The notes below the pieces were generated by a model that was given only the letters and a program-made list of their open reading frames with translations, had not been told where the DNA came from and made no database searches. This document shows positions 30,650 to 38,719 of a DNA stretch of 61,851 bases, in pieces. How positions within the stretch are numbered: position 1 is the first letter of the stretch; the number at the start of each line of letters is the position of its first letter. Where the stretch lies: the NCBI GenBank assembly GCA_964443785.1, contig CAYUER010000001.1, positions 1-61,851 of the forward strand, given 5' to 3'. A program made the position numbers and the translations under genes. Source of the DNA: CALMZN01 sp964443785 (lineage in GTDB: Bacteria > Patescibacteriota > Patescibacteriia > UBA1558 > GWA2-36-10).

Positions 30650-31093
30650 ATGTTTGGCAAAAATCAAGCTGTCGTTAGTTCAAAAAACATTGAAACAATC
30701 ATTGGTCCATCTGTCAAAGTAGAGGGTGACTTCCGGGGCGAGGGAGACCTCATCATCGAGGGTATGCTGGTGGGCAATCTAAACACCAAAAATAACCTAA
30801 AAATTGGTCAAGGGGCGGTGGTGGAGGCTGCGGTCAAAGCCAACAATGCTTTTATTGCCGGTAAGGTCAAGGGCAATGTCACCATCAAAGGTAAGCTGGA
30901 TCTCACCAGCTCAGCAGTGGTCGTGGGCGACATAAAGGCTGCCCTTATATCAATTGAGAGTGGCGCCATTGTTCAGGGCAATATTTCCATGCCCCTAGGC
31001 GGTGTCCAGGGTGACGATCTAAAAAGCAGCTCAAAAAAAGATAGCCACAAAACAATAGTCGAAACAACAGAGGAGCAAGGCCTTGAATCCTAA
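30650..31093 (+). CDS. Bactofilin (polymer-forming cytoskeletal protein)
   Basis: 147 residues from ATG at 30650 (MFGKNQAVVSSKNIETIIGP); the frame opens further upstream at 30623. The central bactofilin beta-helix is clear: VKVEGDFRGEGDLIIEGMLVG, then successive short repeats with NAFIAGKVKGNVTIKG and SSAVVVGDIKAALISIESGA. The C-terminal tail is charged and disordered. Bactofilins polymerise without nucleotide at the membrane and shape cell envelope or position proteins. Eight bases before the kinase-like gene, so probably cotranscribed. Confidence 0.92.
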   Translation: MFGKNQAVVSSKNIETIIGPSVKVEGDFRGEGDLIIEGMLVGNLNTKNNLKIGQGAVVEAAVKANNAFIAGKVKGNVTIKGKLDLTSSAVVVGDIKAALISIESGAIVQGNISMPLGGVQGDDLKSSSKKDSHKTIVETTEEQGLES

Positions 31094-31101
31094 TTCTTGC
31101 T

Positions 31102-31848
31102 ATGTATCTTTATATTTACGACTCATTTTTGAGTGACAAAAAATACAGTGATCTCTTATCCCAAATTGAAAAGCGTGTTACTGACCTCGGTATCAAAGGC
31201 CGTATAGCCCGTCTCTCTATTTTGAAAAACATGAAGGAGCTCATTACTGATGGCATCAAGTCTGGCGTACAGACTGTGGTGGTTATTGGTAATGTCCAAA
31301 CTTTTGCCAAGGTGATCAATATCGTAGCCGGTCTAGATGTTGTGCTTGGTTTGATACCAGTAGAAAATGACAATAAAATTGCCAAAATGCTCGGTATACC
31401 GCCCAAGGTGTTGGCTTGCGATATTTTGGCTTCACGCATTATCAAAAAAATAGACCTTGGTCTTATTAATAACCATTACTTTATTGGTCAGGCTGAGCTC
31501 AACAACGCGGATGTGGTAATCGAATATGATGGTTATAGTGTCAGGCCAACAACCAGCAACAACAATATCACCATTTACAATTTTGCTGAGCGCAGTCTGG
31601 TGCCCGGATCAGCGCCAGTGGATGGCAAGCTAGAGCTGGTCATCACTCCGATAAAGTCTGGCGTCTTTGGCAAAAAAAATATCCCCGGCACAGTTTTGCC
31701 TTTTTCTAAAATAAAAATAAGCACTGAGAGCGAGGAGCAAGTCTCTATACTGACCGACGAACAAATAATCATGAAAACGCCAGCTGAGATCAGTGTTGCC
31801 CCACAAAGACTGAGGGTTATAGTCGGCCCAGAAAGATGTTTTGAATAA
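31102..31848 (+). CDS. Diacylglycerol-kinase-like protein with altered nucleotide motifs
   Basis: 248 residues. The arrangement VVVIGNVQTFAKVINI...VVLGLIPVENDNKIAKMLGIP (58-100) matches the lipid/sphingosine kinase catalytic fold, where GGDGT and PLGTxND are expected. Here these read V-I-G-N-V-Q-T (61-67) and P-V-E-N-D-N (86-91), so phosphoryl transfer may be lost. The C-terminal half (GLINNHYFIGQAELNNADVVIEYDGY onward) follows the DAGK beta-sandwich. It may bind lipid as a regulator. Partner of the bactofilin gene upstream; converges on yidC. Confidence 0.65.
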   Translation: MYLYIYDSFLSDKKYSDLLSQIEKRVTDLGIKGRIARLSILKNMKELITDGIKSGVQTVVVIGNVQTFAKVINIVAGLDVVLGLIPVENDNKIAKMLGIPPKVLACDILASRIIKKIDLGLINNHYFIGQAELNNADVVIEYDGYSVRPTTSNNNITIYNFAERSLVPGSAPVDGKLELVITPIKSGVFGKKNIPGTVLPFSKIKISTESEEQVSILTDEQIIMKTPAEISVAPQRLRVIVGPERCFE

Positions 31849-31865
31849 AAAATTAATAAGAAAAA

Positions 31866-31892
31866 ACCGCCAAGCTTAGGCGGTCTTTTTTT
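31866..31892. terminator. Bidirectional terminator between the kinase-like gene and yidC
   Basis: ACCGCC-aagctta-GGCGGT (31866-31884) with T8 on the plus side and T6 on the minus side. The yidC stop codon lies inside the loop. Confidence 0.85.
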
Positions 31893-32565
31893 TGAAACCC
31901 AGTACTATATACTGCTGTATAATAGAGAAAATAGTGGTAAATAGCCAATAAAGAGTCAGACCGGCTGGCAAGTTGCCACCGATAACAATAGTAAATATTG
32001 GCATAAAGTAAATCATTTGATTGGCCATCATTTGCGACATGCCACTTTGTTTTGAACCACCCATCAACATCTTTGATTGCCAAAATTGAGCCAAACCAGC
32101 CAAGATGGCAATTACCCAATTTTTATCAGCCAAGTTGATAAAGCCAAAAGCAATAATGTTTAGTTGGCCTGGATTTTGGACAAAAGAATAAAGTGCTCCA
32201 TTGCTGTTTTCTTTGGTTAGACCGTTTAAAAATACTTGGTACAAGGCAATGAGAAAGGGTAGCTGGATAAGGGTGGGTAAGCAAGAAGAAAAAGGATTGA
32301 TCTTTTTTTCTTTATAAAGAGCCATGAGCTCTGGGGCCATTTTTTCTTTATCGTCCTTGTATTTTTCTTTTATTTTTTCTATTTCTGGCTGGATGGTCTG
32401 TAGTTCTTTTTGGGACTTGATCGCTTGTTTAGAAAATGGATACAAAACTAGCCTGATAAGTATGGTTATCAAAATAATAGCTACACCCAAATCCTTACCT
32501 GGTACTAGATTGTACAAAAAAATTAATAAGTTGTAGATTGGTTGATAAAAAATTGTGTAAAACAT
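31876..32565 (-). CDS. yidC: Membrane protein insertase YidC
   Basis: 229 residues, the short Gram-positive-type form. About five membrane helices; conserved TILIRLVLYPFSKQAIKSQKE with the positively charged groove Arg, the cytosolic coiled-coil hairpin (KIKEKYKDDKEKMAPELMALYKEKKINP), and LPTLIQLPFLIALYQVF. It inserts proteins into the membrane alone or with SecYEG. Third gene after rpmH in the conserved rpmH-rnpA-yidD-yidC order. Confidence 0.95.
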   Translation of the reverse strand: MFYTIFYQPIYNLLIFLYNLVPGKDLGVAIILITILIRLVLYPFSKQAIKSQKELQTIQPEIEKIKEKYKDDKEKMAPELMALYKEKKINPFSSCLPTLIQLPFLIALYQVFLNGLTKENSNGALYSFVQNPGQLNIIAFGFINLADKNWVIAILAGLAQFWQSKMLMGGSKQSGMSQMMANQMIYFMPIFTIVIGGNLPAGLTLYWLFTTIFSIIQQYIVLGFKKKTA

Positions 32566-32568
32566 ATT

Positions 32569-32835
32569 TTATTTTATTTCGTCAACACCGCCCTTGGACC
32601 AGGGGTTGCAGCGCAAAATGCGCCAGCTTGTCAAAAATATCCCTCGAGTAAAACCCTTTTTTTGCAGGGCTTGTTTGCCGTATTCAGAGCAGTGAGGATG
32701 AAAGCGACAAAAGCCTTGGGGGAAAAATATTTTTAGCCAGCCCCGATCAGGGGAAAGTGTTTTTTGATAAATTATAATTATAAAAACAAATATTTGCGCT
32801 AAAAAATAATCAATTTTTTTTAATATTTTTAGCAT
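32569..32835 (-). CDS. yidD: Membrane insertion efficiency factor YidD
   Basis: 88 residues. The family core is present: YQKTLSP, then FPQGFCRFHPHCSEYGKQAL and RILRCNPWSKGGVDEI with its cysteines. It helps YidC-dependent insertion. It overlaps rnpA by 26 bases and is followed by yidC after 3 bases. Confidence 0.93.
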   Translation of the reverse strand: MLKILKKIDYFLAQIFVFIIIIYQKTLSPDRGWLKIFFPQGFCRFHPHCSEYGKQALQKKGFTRGIFLTSWRILRCNPWSKGGVDEIK

Positions 32836-33181
32836 CTAGTTCAGTATACAGGCGAGTGGTTTTTAGGGCAAATTGAAATTGCTTGTTAAGCTCAGCAACA
32901 CTCAAATCAATACAACCCTTTTTGGCTATAAAAAGCAGATCATTACCCCCTTTAATCTTGGCAAGTTCTGTTTTGATGGCCTCTCTCATTCTCCTTTTGA
33001 TTTTATTTCTGACCACGGCCCTTTTATCGACCCTGGTTGAGACCACAAAACCGATGCGCAAGCAATTTTCGTTGTTGTTTTTGTATTTGAGGGTCAATTG
33101 TGGCAAAAAAAAGGTTTTGCCCGACTGGACCAACCTTTTTATATCACTATCTGCGTGTAGCCTAAATTTTTTAGGCAGCAT
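32810..33181 (-). CDS. rnpA: Ribonuclease P protein component
   Basis: 123 residues. MLPKKFRLHADSDIKRLVQSGK start; RNase P core RIGFVVSTRVDKRAVVRNKIKRRMREAIK with the conserved R-N-x-x-K-R-R-x-R-E box. It assists the RNase P RNA in cutting tRNA leaders. Four bases after rpmH. Confidence 0.93.
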   Translation of the reverse strand: MLPKKFRLHADSDIKRLVQSGKTFFLPQLTLKYKNNNENCLRIGFVVSTRVDKRAVVRNKIKRRMREAIKTELAKIKGGNDLLFIAKKGCIDLSVAELNKQFQFALKTTRLYTELDAKNIKKN

Positions 33182-33185
33182 AATT

Positions 33186-33326
33186 TTAGACGCTTACCTT
33201 TTTTCTACCCTTGGTCCTGCGTCTTTTTAATACTTTACGACCATCTTTGGTGGCCATTCTCTTTCTAAAGCCATGTTTTTTGGCTCTTTTTCTCTTTTTT
33301 GGTTGATAGGTCCTCTTTGTAGCCAT
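33186..33326 (-). CDS. rpmH: 50S ribosomal protein L34
   Basis: 46 residues, extremely basic: MATKRTYQPKKRKRAKKHGF, then RMATKDGRKVLKRRRTKGRK, the complete L34 pattern. Head of the leftward origin operon rpmH-rnpA-yidD-yidC. Confidence 0.97.
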   Translation of the reverse strand: MATKRTYQPKKRKRAKKHGFRKRMATKDGRKVLKRRRTKGRKKVSV

Positions 33327-33485
33327 ATAATAAATAAATTACCTAGATAAAATAACACATTTATAGTGTTTTATCAAGGGGTCAATGATATCAACAGTCA
33401 AACACACCTTATCAACATCTTGTGCACCTTGGGGATTATTTGTTGATTTTTAAATCTATGCTATATTTATAGCAGTTAAAAAAGC
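33327..33485. other. Probable origin region, part 1 (rpmH-dnaA intergenic)
   Basis: AT-rich divergent region between rpmH (minus) and dnaA (plus), where most genes change strand. It contains TTATCAACA (33409-33417) and related near-DnaA-box 9-mers around TTGTGCACC and TTGTTGAT. With 34857-35089 it resembles the two-part oriC of Bacillus-type chromosomes. Confidence 0.6.
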
Positions 33486-34856
33486 ATGGATAATTACGAA
33501 AAAATTTGGCAAAGCGTCCTTGGTCAGCTTGAGTTGTTGATCAGTCGGGCAAATTTTACTACTTGGTTCAAAAATACCTTTTTGGCCGAATTTAACGACC
33601 AACAAATTGTCGTAGCTGTACCAAACTCCTTTACCAAGGTTTGGTTGGAGAAAAAATACCACGACCACATCACCCGCGCCCTAGAAGACACCCTCTCAAA
33701 AAGTAGTCTACAGGTTATCTACAGGGTTGAACACAAGGATACTTTGGCTAATGTTAGCAAAAAAGTAGAGGTAGAGGACAAGCCTGTAGAGGAACTTGTG
33801 CACAACCCAGCTCCACAAGTAAAAAACAATAATAAATACGGCTTAAATCAAAACTATACCTTTAATTCCTTTATTGTTGGCCCTGGAAATGAGCTTGCTC
33901 AGGCCGCTGCCATGGCCGCTGCCCAAAAACCGGGCGAAATGTACAATCCGCTATTTATCTATGGTGGCGTGGGTCTAGGTAAAACCCACCTAGCCCAAGC
34001 GGTTGGTAATTATATTTTGGCTAAAGACCCCCAAAAAAAGGTTCTTTACATAAATAGTGAAAAATTTACCAATGATTTCATTTTTGCCATAAAAAGGGGC
34101 CAAACAGACGAATTTAAGAACATTTACCGCAATGTTGACGTGCTTTTAATCGATGATATTCAGTTTATTGCTGGCAAAGAGCAAACCCAAGAGGAGTTTT
34201 TTCACACTTTTAACGCCCTACACCAAAACAACAAGCAAATAGTCCTGTCTTCTGACAGACCGCCCAAGGCCCTGGGTGGCATAGAAAATCGTCTAATATC
34301 CCGCTTTGAGTGGGGTATGATTGCCGACATCTCATTCCCAGACCTAGAAACTAGGGTGGCCATCTTGGAAACAAAGTGCCAACAAAAAAATTATTTATTG
34401 GAAAAAGCTTTGATCCACTTGGTAGCCGAAAGTATTCAAGAAAACATTCGCGAGCTAGAGGGTGCCCTCAATAGAATCATCGCCTTTCACCAACTCAACA
34501 ACACCAAGCCCTCACTAGAAAGTGTGCGCTCACTTTTGGGTGGCATTTCTACCAATCCAAAAAAAGCCGGGCTAACAAGTAAAAAATTATTAAAGACTGT
34601 TGTCGATTTTTTTGATATTAGTATGGATGAGCTTTTGGGCTCTAGTCGAAAAAAAGAATTGGTTATGCCGCGACAAATTGCTATGTACTTGATGCGCGAA
34701 CAACTAAAAAGCTCCTTCCCCAATATCGGACAAGAAATAGGTGGTCGCGATCATACAACTGCCATGCACGCTTGTGTCAAAATAGCTCAGCTTTTGGAGT
34801 CTGATGAGCGTATAAAAAATGATGTAGCCGTACTCAAACAAAAGCTCTATGAATAA
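33486..34856 (+). CDS. dnaA: Chromosomal replication initiator DnaA
   Basis: 456 residues. Domain I at the N-terminus (WQSVLGQLELLISRANFTTW), linker about 85-120, AAA+ domain with Walker A GGVGLGKTH and Walker B VLLIDDIQFIAGK, and domain IV with the DnaA signature region GQEIGGRDHTTAMHACVKI. It binds DnaA boxes and melts the origin. No Shine-Dalgarno; flanked by two AT-rich regions with DnaA-box-like 9-mers. Confidence 0.97.
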   Translation: MDNYEKIWQSVLGQLELLISRANFTTWFKNTFLAEFNDQQIVVAVPNSFTKVWLEKKYHDHITRALEDTLSKSSLQVIYRVEHKDTLANVSKKVEVEDKPVEELVHNPAPQVKNNNKYGLNQNYTFNSFIVGPGNELAQAAAMAAAQKPGEMYNPLFIYGGVGLGKTHLAQAVGNYILAKDPQKKVLYINSEKFTNDFIFAIKRGQTDEFKNIYRNVDVLLIDDIQFIAGKEQTQEEFFHTFNALHQNNKQIVLSSDRPPKALGGIENRLISRFEWGMIADISFPDLETRVAILETKCQQKNYLLEKALIHLVAESIQENIRELEGALNRIIAFHQLNNTKPSLESVRSLLGGISTNPKKAGLTSKKLLKTVVDFFDISMDELLGSSRKKELVMPRQIAMYLMREQLKSSFPNIGQEIGGRDHTTAMHACVKIAQLLESDERIKNDVAVLKQKLYE

Positions 34857-35089
34857 ACTGTTGATGAGTCTGTGGAATCTTGTGTAAAAATATAAAAATA
34901 TTTTTTGAAGAGGCAAAAGACTAGAGACATCGGACAATTTTACACAGAAAAATCTCCAGCTTGTACACAAGTAAATAAAAAGAAAATCTCCAAAAACACT
35001 GAACAAATAATTTATACAAGACTTCTTTATCAACATATGCACCGCGCCTACTACGGCTATGTATAATATATAAATAAATTAATAATAAT
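34857..35089. other. Probable origin region, part 2 (dnaA-dnaN intergenic)
   Basis: 233 AT-rich bases without a gene. TTTTACACA occurs in both orientations (34881-34889 minus, 34938-34946 plus) and TTATCAACA at 35027-35035, the same 9-mer as at 33409. TGTTGATGA and TGTGGAATC add weaker matches. Confidence 0.6.
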
Positions 35090-36196
35090 ATGAAAATTAT
35101 CTGCACTCAGGAAAATTTAAACCAAGGATTAAACTTGGTGGCCCATATAGCCAATAAAAACAGTAATTTGCCCATATTAAATAATGTTTTGATAAAAGCC
35201 GAGAAAGAGGGGATTACTCTGATAACCACTGATTTGGAGATTGGTGTAAAGGTTTTTGTGCGTAGCAAAGTAGAAGAAGAGGGATCGTTTACCGTTGATG
35301 CTAAATTATTAAATAGTTTTATCAATCTTTTACCAAAAGAAAATATTACCCTTAGTCTAGTGGAGGAAAACAACCTAGAGGTTAAAAGTAAAAACCAAGA
35401 AACAGCTATTCGCGGTATGGAAGCCGAAGACTTTCCTTTGATACCAGATATATCTAGGGACAATGAAATAGAACTATCGTCATTGGAGTTGAAAAAAAGT
35501 TTGAGCCAAGTGATATTTGCTGCCTCACTAGACAATACTAGAGTGGAGATCAATGCGGTTAATTTTAATTTTAAAGCCGAGCAACTAACTCTAGCTGCTA
35601 CAGATAGCTATCGACTAGCAGAGAAGAAAATAAAGATAAACAACCAGAGTAAAGAAAGTAATCTGATCATCCCACTAAAAACCCTACAAGAATTATTGAG
35701 AATACTTAGCGACAACACAGATAAAAAACTAAAAATATATTTTAACGAAAATCAAATAATGTTTTCTCTTGATGGAGTAGAACTAGTCTCCAGAGTGATT
35801 GATGGAAACTATCCAGACTACAAGCAGATTATTCCAGATAAATTCAATACCAATATAAAGTGCGAAGCTGATAAATTATTACCAGCCATCAAAGCCGTCT
35901 CCTTGTTTTGTAAGCAGGGGATAAATGATATTAGGATGAGCTTTGACAATGCTACCAATGAAGTGGTTATAAGCACGGCCTCGTCTCACGCTGGTAAAAG
36001 TATGGCCAAAGTGCCGGCAGAAATTAACGGTGAAAACAACGACATAGTTTTTAACTATCGTTATATGATCGATGGTCTGAACAACATAGATCAAAAAGAT
36101 ATTTTTATAAAAATAAACAACAACAGCTCTCCTGGTTTGATGGGACCAGTGGCTAGCGATGATTATATTTACCTGGTCATGCCTATTAGGCAGTAG
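35090..36196 (+). CDS. dnaN: DNA polymerase III beta subunit (sliding clamp)
   Basis: 368 residues, standard length. Three repeated clamp domains; the start MKIICTQENLNQGLNLV, the middle ATDSYRLAEKKI block, and the C-terminal VMPIRQ ending (the usual peptide-binding end, M-P-x-R) are characteristic. It tethers the replicative polymerase to DNA. Confidence 0.96.
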   Translation: MKIICTQENLNQGLNLVAHIANKNSNLPILNNVLIKAEKEGITLITTDLEIGVKVFVRSKVEEEGSFTVDAKLLNSFINLLPKENITLSLVEENNLEVKSKNQETAIRGMEAEDFPLIPDISRDNEIELSSLELKKSLSQVIFAASLDNTRVEINAVNFNFKAEQLTLAATDSYRLAEKKIKINNQSKESNLIIPLKTLQELLRILSDNTDKKLKIYFNENQIMFSLDGVELVSRVIDGNYPDYKQIIPDKFNTNIKCEADKLLPAIKAVSLFCKQGINDIRMSFDNATNEVVISTASSHAGKSMAKVPAEINGENNDIVFNYRYMIDGLNNIDQKDIFIKINNNSSPGLMGPVASDDYIYLVMPIRQ

Positions 36197-36396
36197 CCTG
36201 TTGAAAAGTTTTTTTGCAAAATATCGTATATTTGCTATAATGGATTAACACTTGATAATCTTTGCGTCGAACAAAGACCGTCAAGTACAATAGAAAGATA
36301 TTATTCAGAAATGAAGCAAGAAACATCCGTGCGCGATCTAGGGTGTTTTTTGTTTGTGAAATTGCCCACTTAAGTGATATTTGTTATCATGTTTGT

Positions 36397-36963
36397 ATGA
36401 TATCTTATTTGAAAGGCACCATCTTAAATAAAGACCAAAAATCAGCAACTATCAATGTTAATAATGTTGGTTATTTGGTTTTTTTGAAAAATAAAGACCT
36501 AGTTGGCCTGCAAATAAATGATTTGGTGGAGTTTTTTATCTATTCTTATATAAAAGAAGACGCCTTTGATCTTTATGGTTTTGTCAGCACCGAGGAGATG
36601 GCCTTTTTTAAACAGCTTTTATCTGTTTCGGGAGTTGGACCAAGGACAGCAATGAGTGTCATGTCTTTGGCCGATGTTTTGGACTTAAAAAGAGCTATTA
36701 CTAGTGGTAATCCCAGCTTTTTACAACAAGTTTCTGGCATAGGTAAAAAAACAGCCGAACGCTTGGTTTTGGAGCTCAAAGAAAAGTTTATAGATGATTT
36801 GTCAGTCGAAGGTGGTGTCATAAATACCGACGAGCAGGTGGTTGCGGCCCTAGTCTCTTTGGGCTACAAAGAAAAAGAAGCTGTAGATATGACCAGAGGC
36901 TTGAGCTTGGAGGGCGACTTGGCTGAAAAAATCAAACAAGCACTAAAAAATTTAAAAAAATAA
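36397..36963 (+). CDS. ruvA: Holliday junction DNA helicase subunit RuvA
   Basis: 188 residues from ATG at 36397 (MISYLKGTILNKDQKSATIN, the RuvA N-terminus); the frame continues open to 36262 but without homology. OB-fold domain, then two helix-hairpin-helix motifs (LLSVSGVGPRTAMSVM and LQQVSGIGKKTAERLV) and a C-terminal UBA-like domain. It binds four-way junctions and loads RuvB. Confidence 0.95.
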   Translation: MISYLKGTILNKDQKSATINVNNVGYLVFLKNKDLVGLQINDLVEFFIYSYIKEDAFDLYGFVSTEEMAFFKQLLSVSGVGPRTAMSVMSLADVLDLKRAITSGNPSFLQQVSGIGKKTAERLVLELKEKFIDDLSVEGGVINTDEQVVAALVSLGYKEKEAVDMTRGLSLEGDLAEKIKQALKNLKK

Positions 36964-36965
36964 AA

Positions 36966-37988
36966 ATGAAAATAGTTCTTGATCAAAACACCAACTATGA
37001 TTATTTGCTTACCAAAAAATTTATATCCGGTAGTTTTTTACAAAGCTCCATTTGGGTTGAGTTTTTAAAAAAACAGAAGAAAAATTTTTGGACACTAGTA
37101 GCCAAGGGTGATGATTCTGATGTTTTGGCCCTTTGTTTGGTTTATGAGATGGGTCTACCAATGGGCCTGAGCTACTTGTCTGCGCCCAAGGGACCAATTT
37201 TTTTTGGTGATTTTTCCAAAGAAAAAAAAGAAGAGATTGGAAAACTGATATTGTCTCGAGCCAGAGATATTTGTATTGCTACCAAAAAAAGAGAGGAAGT
37301 TTTTTTTAGATTAGAACCAAACGAAAAAATAGCTGTTCCCTTATTAAAAAAAAGTAAAGACATACAACCACGCGACACTTGGGTTTTAAAACTAGAAAAA
37401 GAGGAGAGAGATTTATTGGCCGACATGCACCCCAAGACCAGATATAATATAGCGGTGGCCAAAAAAAACGGAATCAATGTCAGGTTTAGCCAGGAAAAGG
37501 AAGACCTAAAACATTTTTTGCGGCTAATCAGGCTGACTGCTACGCGTAATCAGATTTCAGTTCATAGCGAGGCCTACTACCAGCTTTTGTGGGAAACACT
37601 ACTTGCCGCCAGAGCTGGCAACCTGGCCCTAGCCGAACACAATGGTGTGGTAGTAGCAGCGAATCTGCTGGTAAACTTTGGTCAAAGCTGCACCTATTTG
37701 CACGGCGGGTCAGATCATCAGTACAGAAAGTTCATGGCCCCAAGTATTTTGCAATGGGAAAGTATTAAGCAGGCCAAGCAAGCTGGTTTTTTGTTTTATG
37801 ATTTTTGGGGGATTGCGCCAGAGGATGGTAGTCAGGCTCGCTGGGCTGGCATCACCCGCTTTAAGACGGGCTTTGGTGGTGAGCGGATAAACTATCCGGG
37901 CGCATACGACTATATTTATCACCCCACCTGGTATCAGATCTACCACCTCGGCAGAAAAGTAATAAGTAAAATTAGAAATTTTCGATGA
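36966..37988 (+). CDS. FemX/FemAB-like peptidyl transferase (peptidoglycan bridge formation)
   Basis: 340 residues with two GNAT-like halves. Blocks SSIWVEFLKKQKKNFWTLVA, MHPKTRYNIAVAKKNGI, YLHGGSD and WESIKQAKQAGFLFYDFWGI are those of FemABX proteins, which transfer amino acids from tRNA to the peptide of lipid II. It lacks the seryl-tRNA-synthetase-like coiled-coil insert. Begins 2 bases after ruvA and overlaps the next gene by 4 bases; in an operon with a nucleotidyltransferase and a Mur ligase, pointing to cell-wall synthesis. Confidence 0.88.
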   Translation: MKIVLDQNTNYDYLLTKKFISGSFLQSSIWVEFLKKQKKNFWTLVAKGDDSDVLALCLVYEMGLPMGLSYLSAPKGPIFFGDFSKEKKEEIGKLILSRARDICIATKKREEVFFRLEPNEKIAVPLLKKSKDIQPRDTWVLKLEKEERDLLADMHPKTRYNIAVAKKNGINVRFSQEKEDLKHFLRLIRLTATRNQISVHSEAYYQLLWETLLAARAGNLALAEHNGVVVAANLLVNFGQSCTYLHGGSDHQYRKFMAPSILQWESIKQAKQAGFLFYDFWGIAPEDGSQARWAGITRFKTGFGGERINYPGAYDYIYHPTWYQIYHLGRKVISKIRNFR

Positions 37989-38719
37989 TTAAAAAAGTTT
38001 TGATTTCGGCAGCTGGTCGCGGTACCCGCATGTTGGATTTGGCTAAGGACAAACCAAAACACCTAATAGAAGTAAACGGTAAGCCTTTTTTGTATTATCT
38101 GCTGAGCAATCTAAAAGAAGCTGGTTTTACAGAGGTGGTGATGGTGGTTGGTTATAAAAAAGAATTCATGGAAAGATTTTTTAGAGAACATCAAGATGAA
38201 TTCAATATAAAATTAGTTAATCAATTTGATATTTTGGGTGATGATCGCTATGGGACAGCTTGTCCGCTGGAGTGTGCGCAAAACCTACTGGGCGGCAATA
38301 ATTTTTTGTCAGTTTATGGTGACAATCTTTACTCCGTGGAGGATCTAAAGAATTTTAATATCGACGACGACCTGTCCTATGTTGCTGGACTGGCGCATCA
38401 GGAGCCACAAAACTACGGGGTATTAAAAGTCGGCGCCGATAATTTTTTGCAACAAATAATAGAAAAGCCAAAAGAATTTTGTGGCAACCTGATCAACACT
38501 GGGCTTTACAAATTTAGCTCCGAGGTATTTAATTATTTAGATCAAGTAAAAATTTCACCACGCGGCGAATACGAACTAACAGACATCATAAACCTCTTGG
38601 CCGAAAAAAATAAAATAAAAGTTTTGGACTTAAAAGGAGTGTGGCTTGACTTTGGTAAGCCAGCCGATGTTTCAAAAGTGGAAGAATATTTAAACAACTA
38701 TGATAAAAAAAATAGTTAA
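37985..38719 (+). CDS. Sugar-phosphate nucleotidyltransferase
   Basis: 244 residues. NTP-transferase fold with the N-terminal AAGRGTRM (10-17) and KPKHLIEV signature, the metal-binding D in VYGDNLYS, and EKP followed by NTGLYKF. It makes a nucleotide sugar (for example from glucose-1-phosphate or MurNAc/GlcNAc-1-phosphate); the sugar is not determinable. Overlaps FemX by 4 and the Mur ligase by 20 bases, so translationally coupled. Confidence 0.85.
   Translation: MIKKVLISAAGRGTRMLDLAKDKPKHLIEVNGKPFLYYLLSNLKEAGFTEVVMVVGYKKEFMERFFREHQDEFNIKLVNQFDILGDDRYGTACPLECAQNLLGGNNFLSVYGDNLYSVEDLKNFNIDDDLSYVAGLAHQEPQNYGVLKVGADNFLQQIIEKPKEFCGNLINTGLYKFSSEVFNYLDQVKISPRGEYELTDIINLLAEKNKIKVLDLKGVWLDFGKPADVSKVEEYLNNYDKKNS

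Noticed and set aside
36262..36396. Extended N-terminus of RuvA
   Set aside because: The upstream codons do not resemble RuvA; the family start MISYLKG matches the ATG at 36397.
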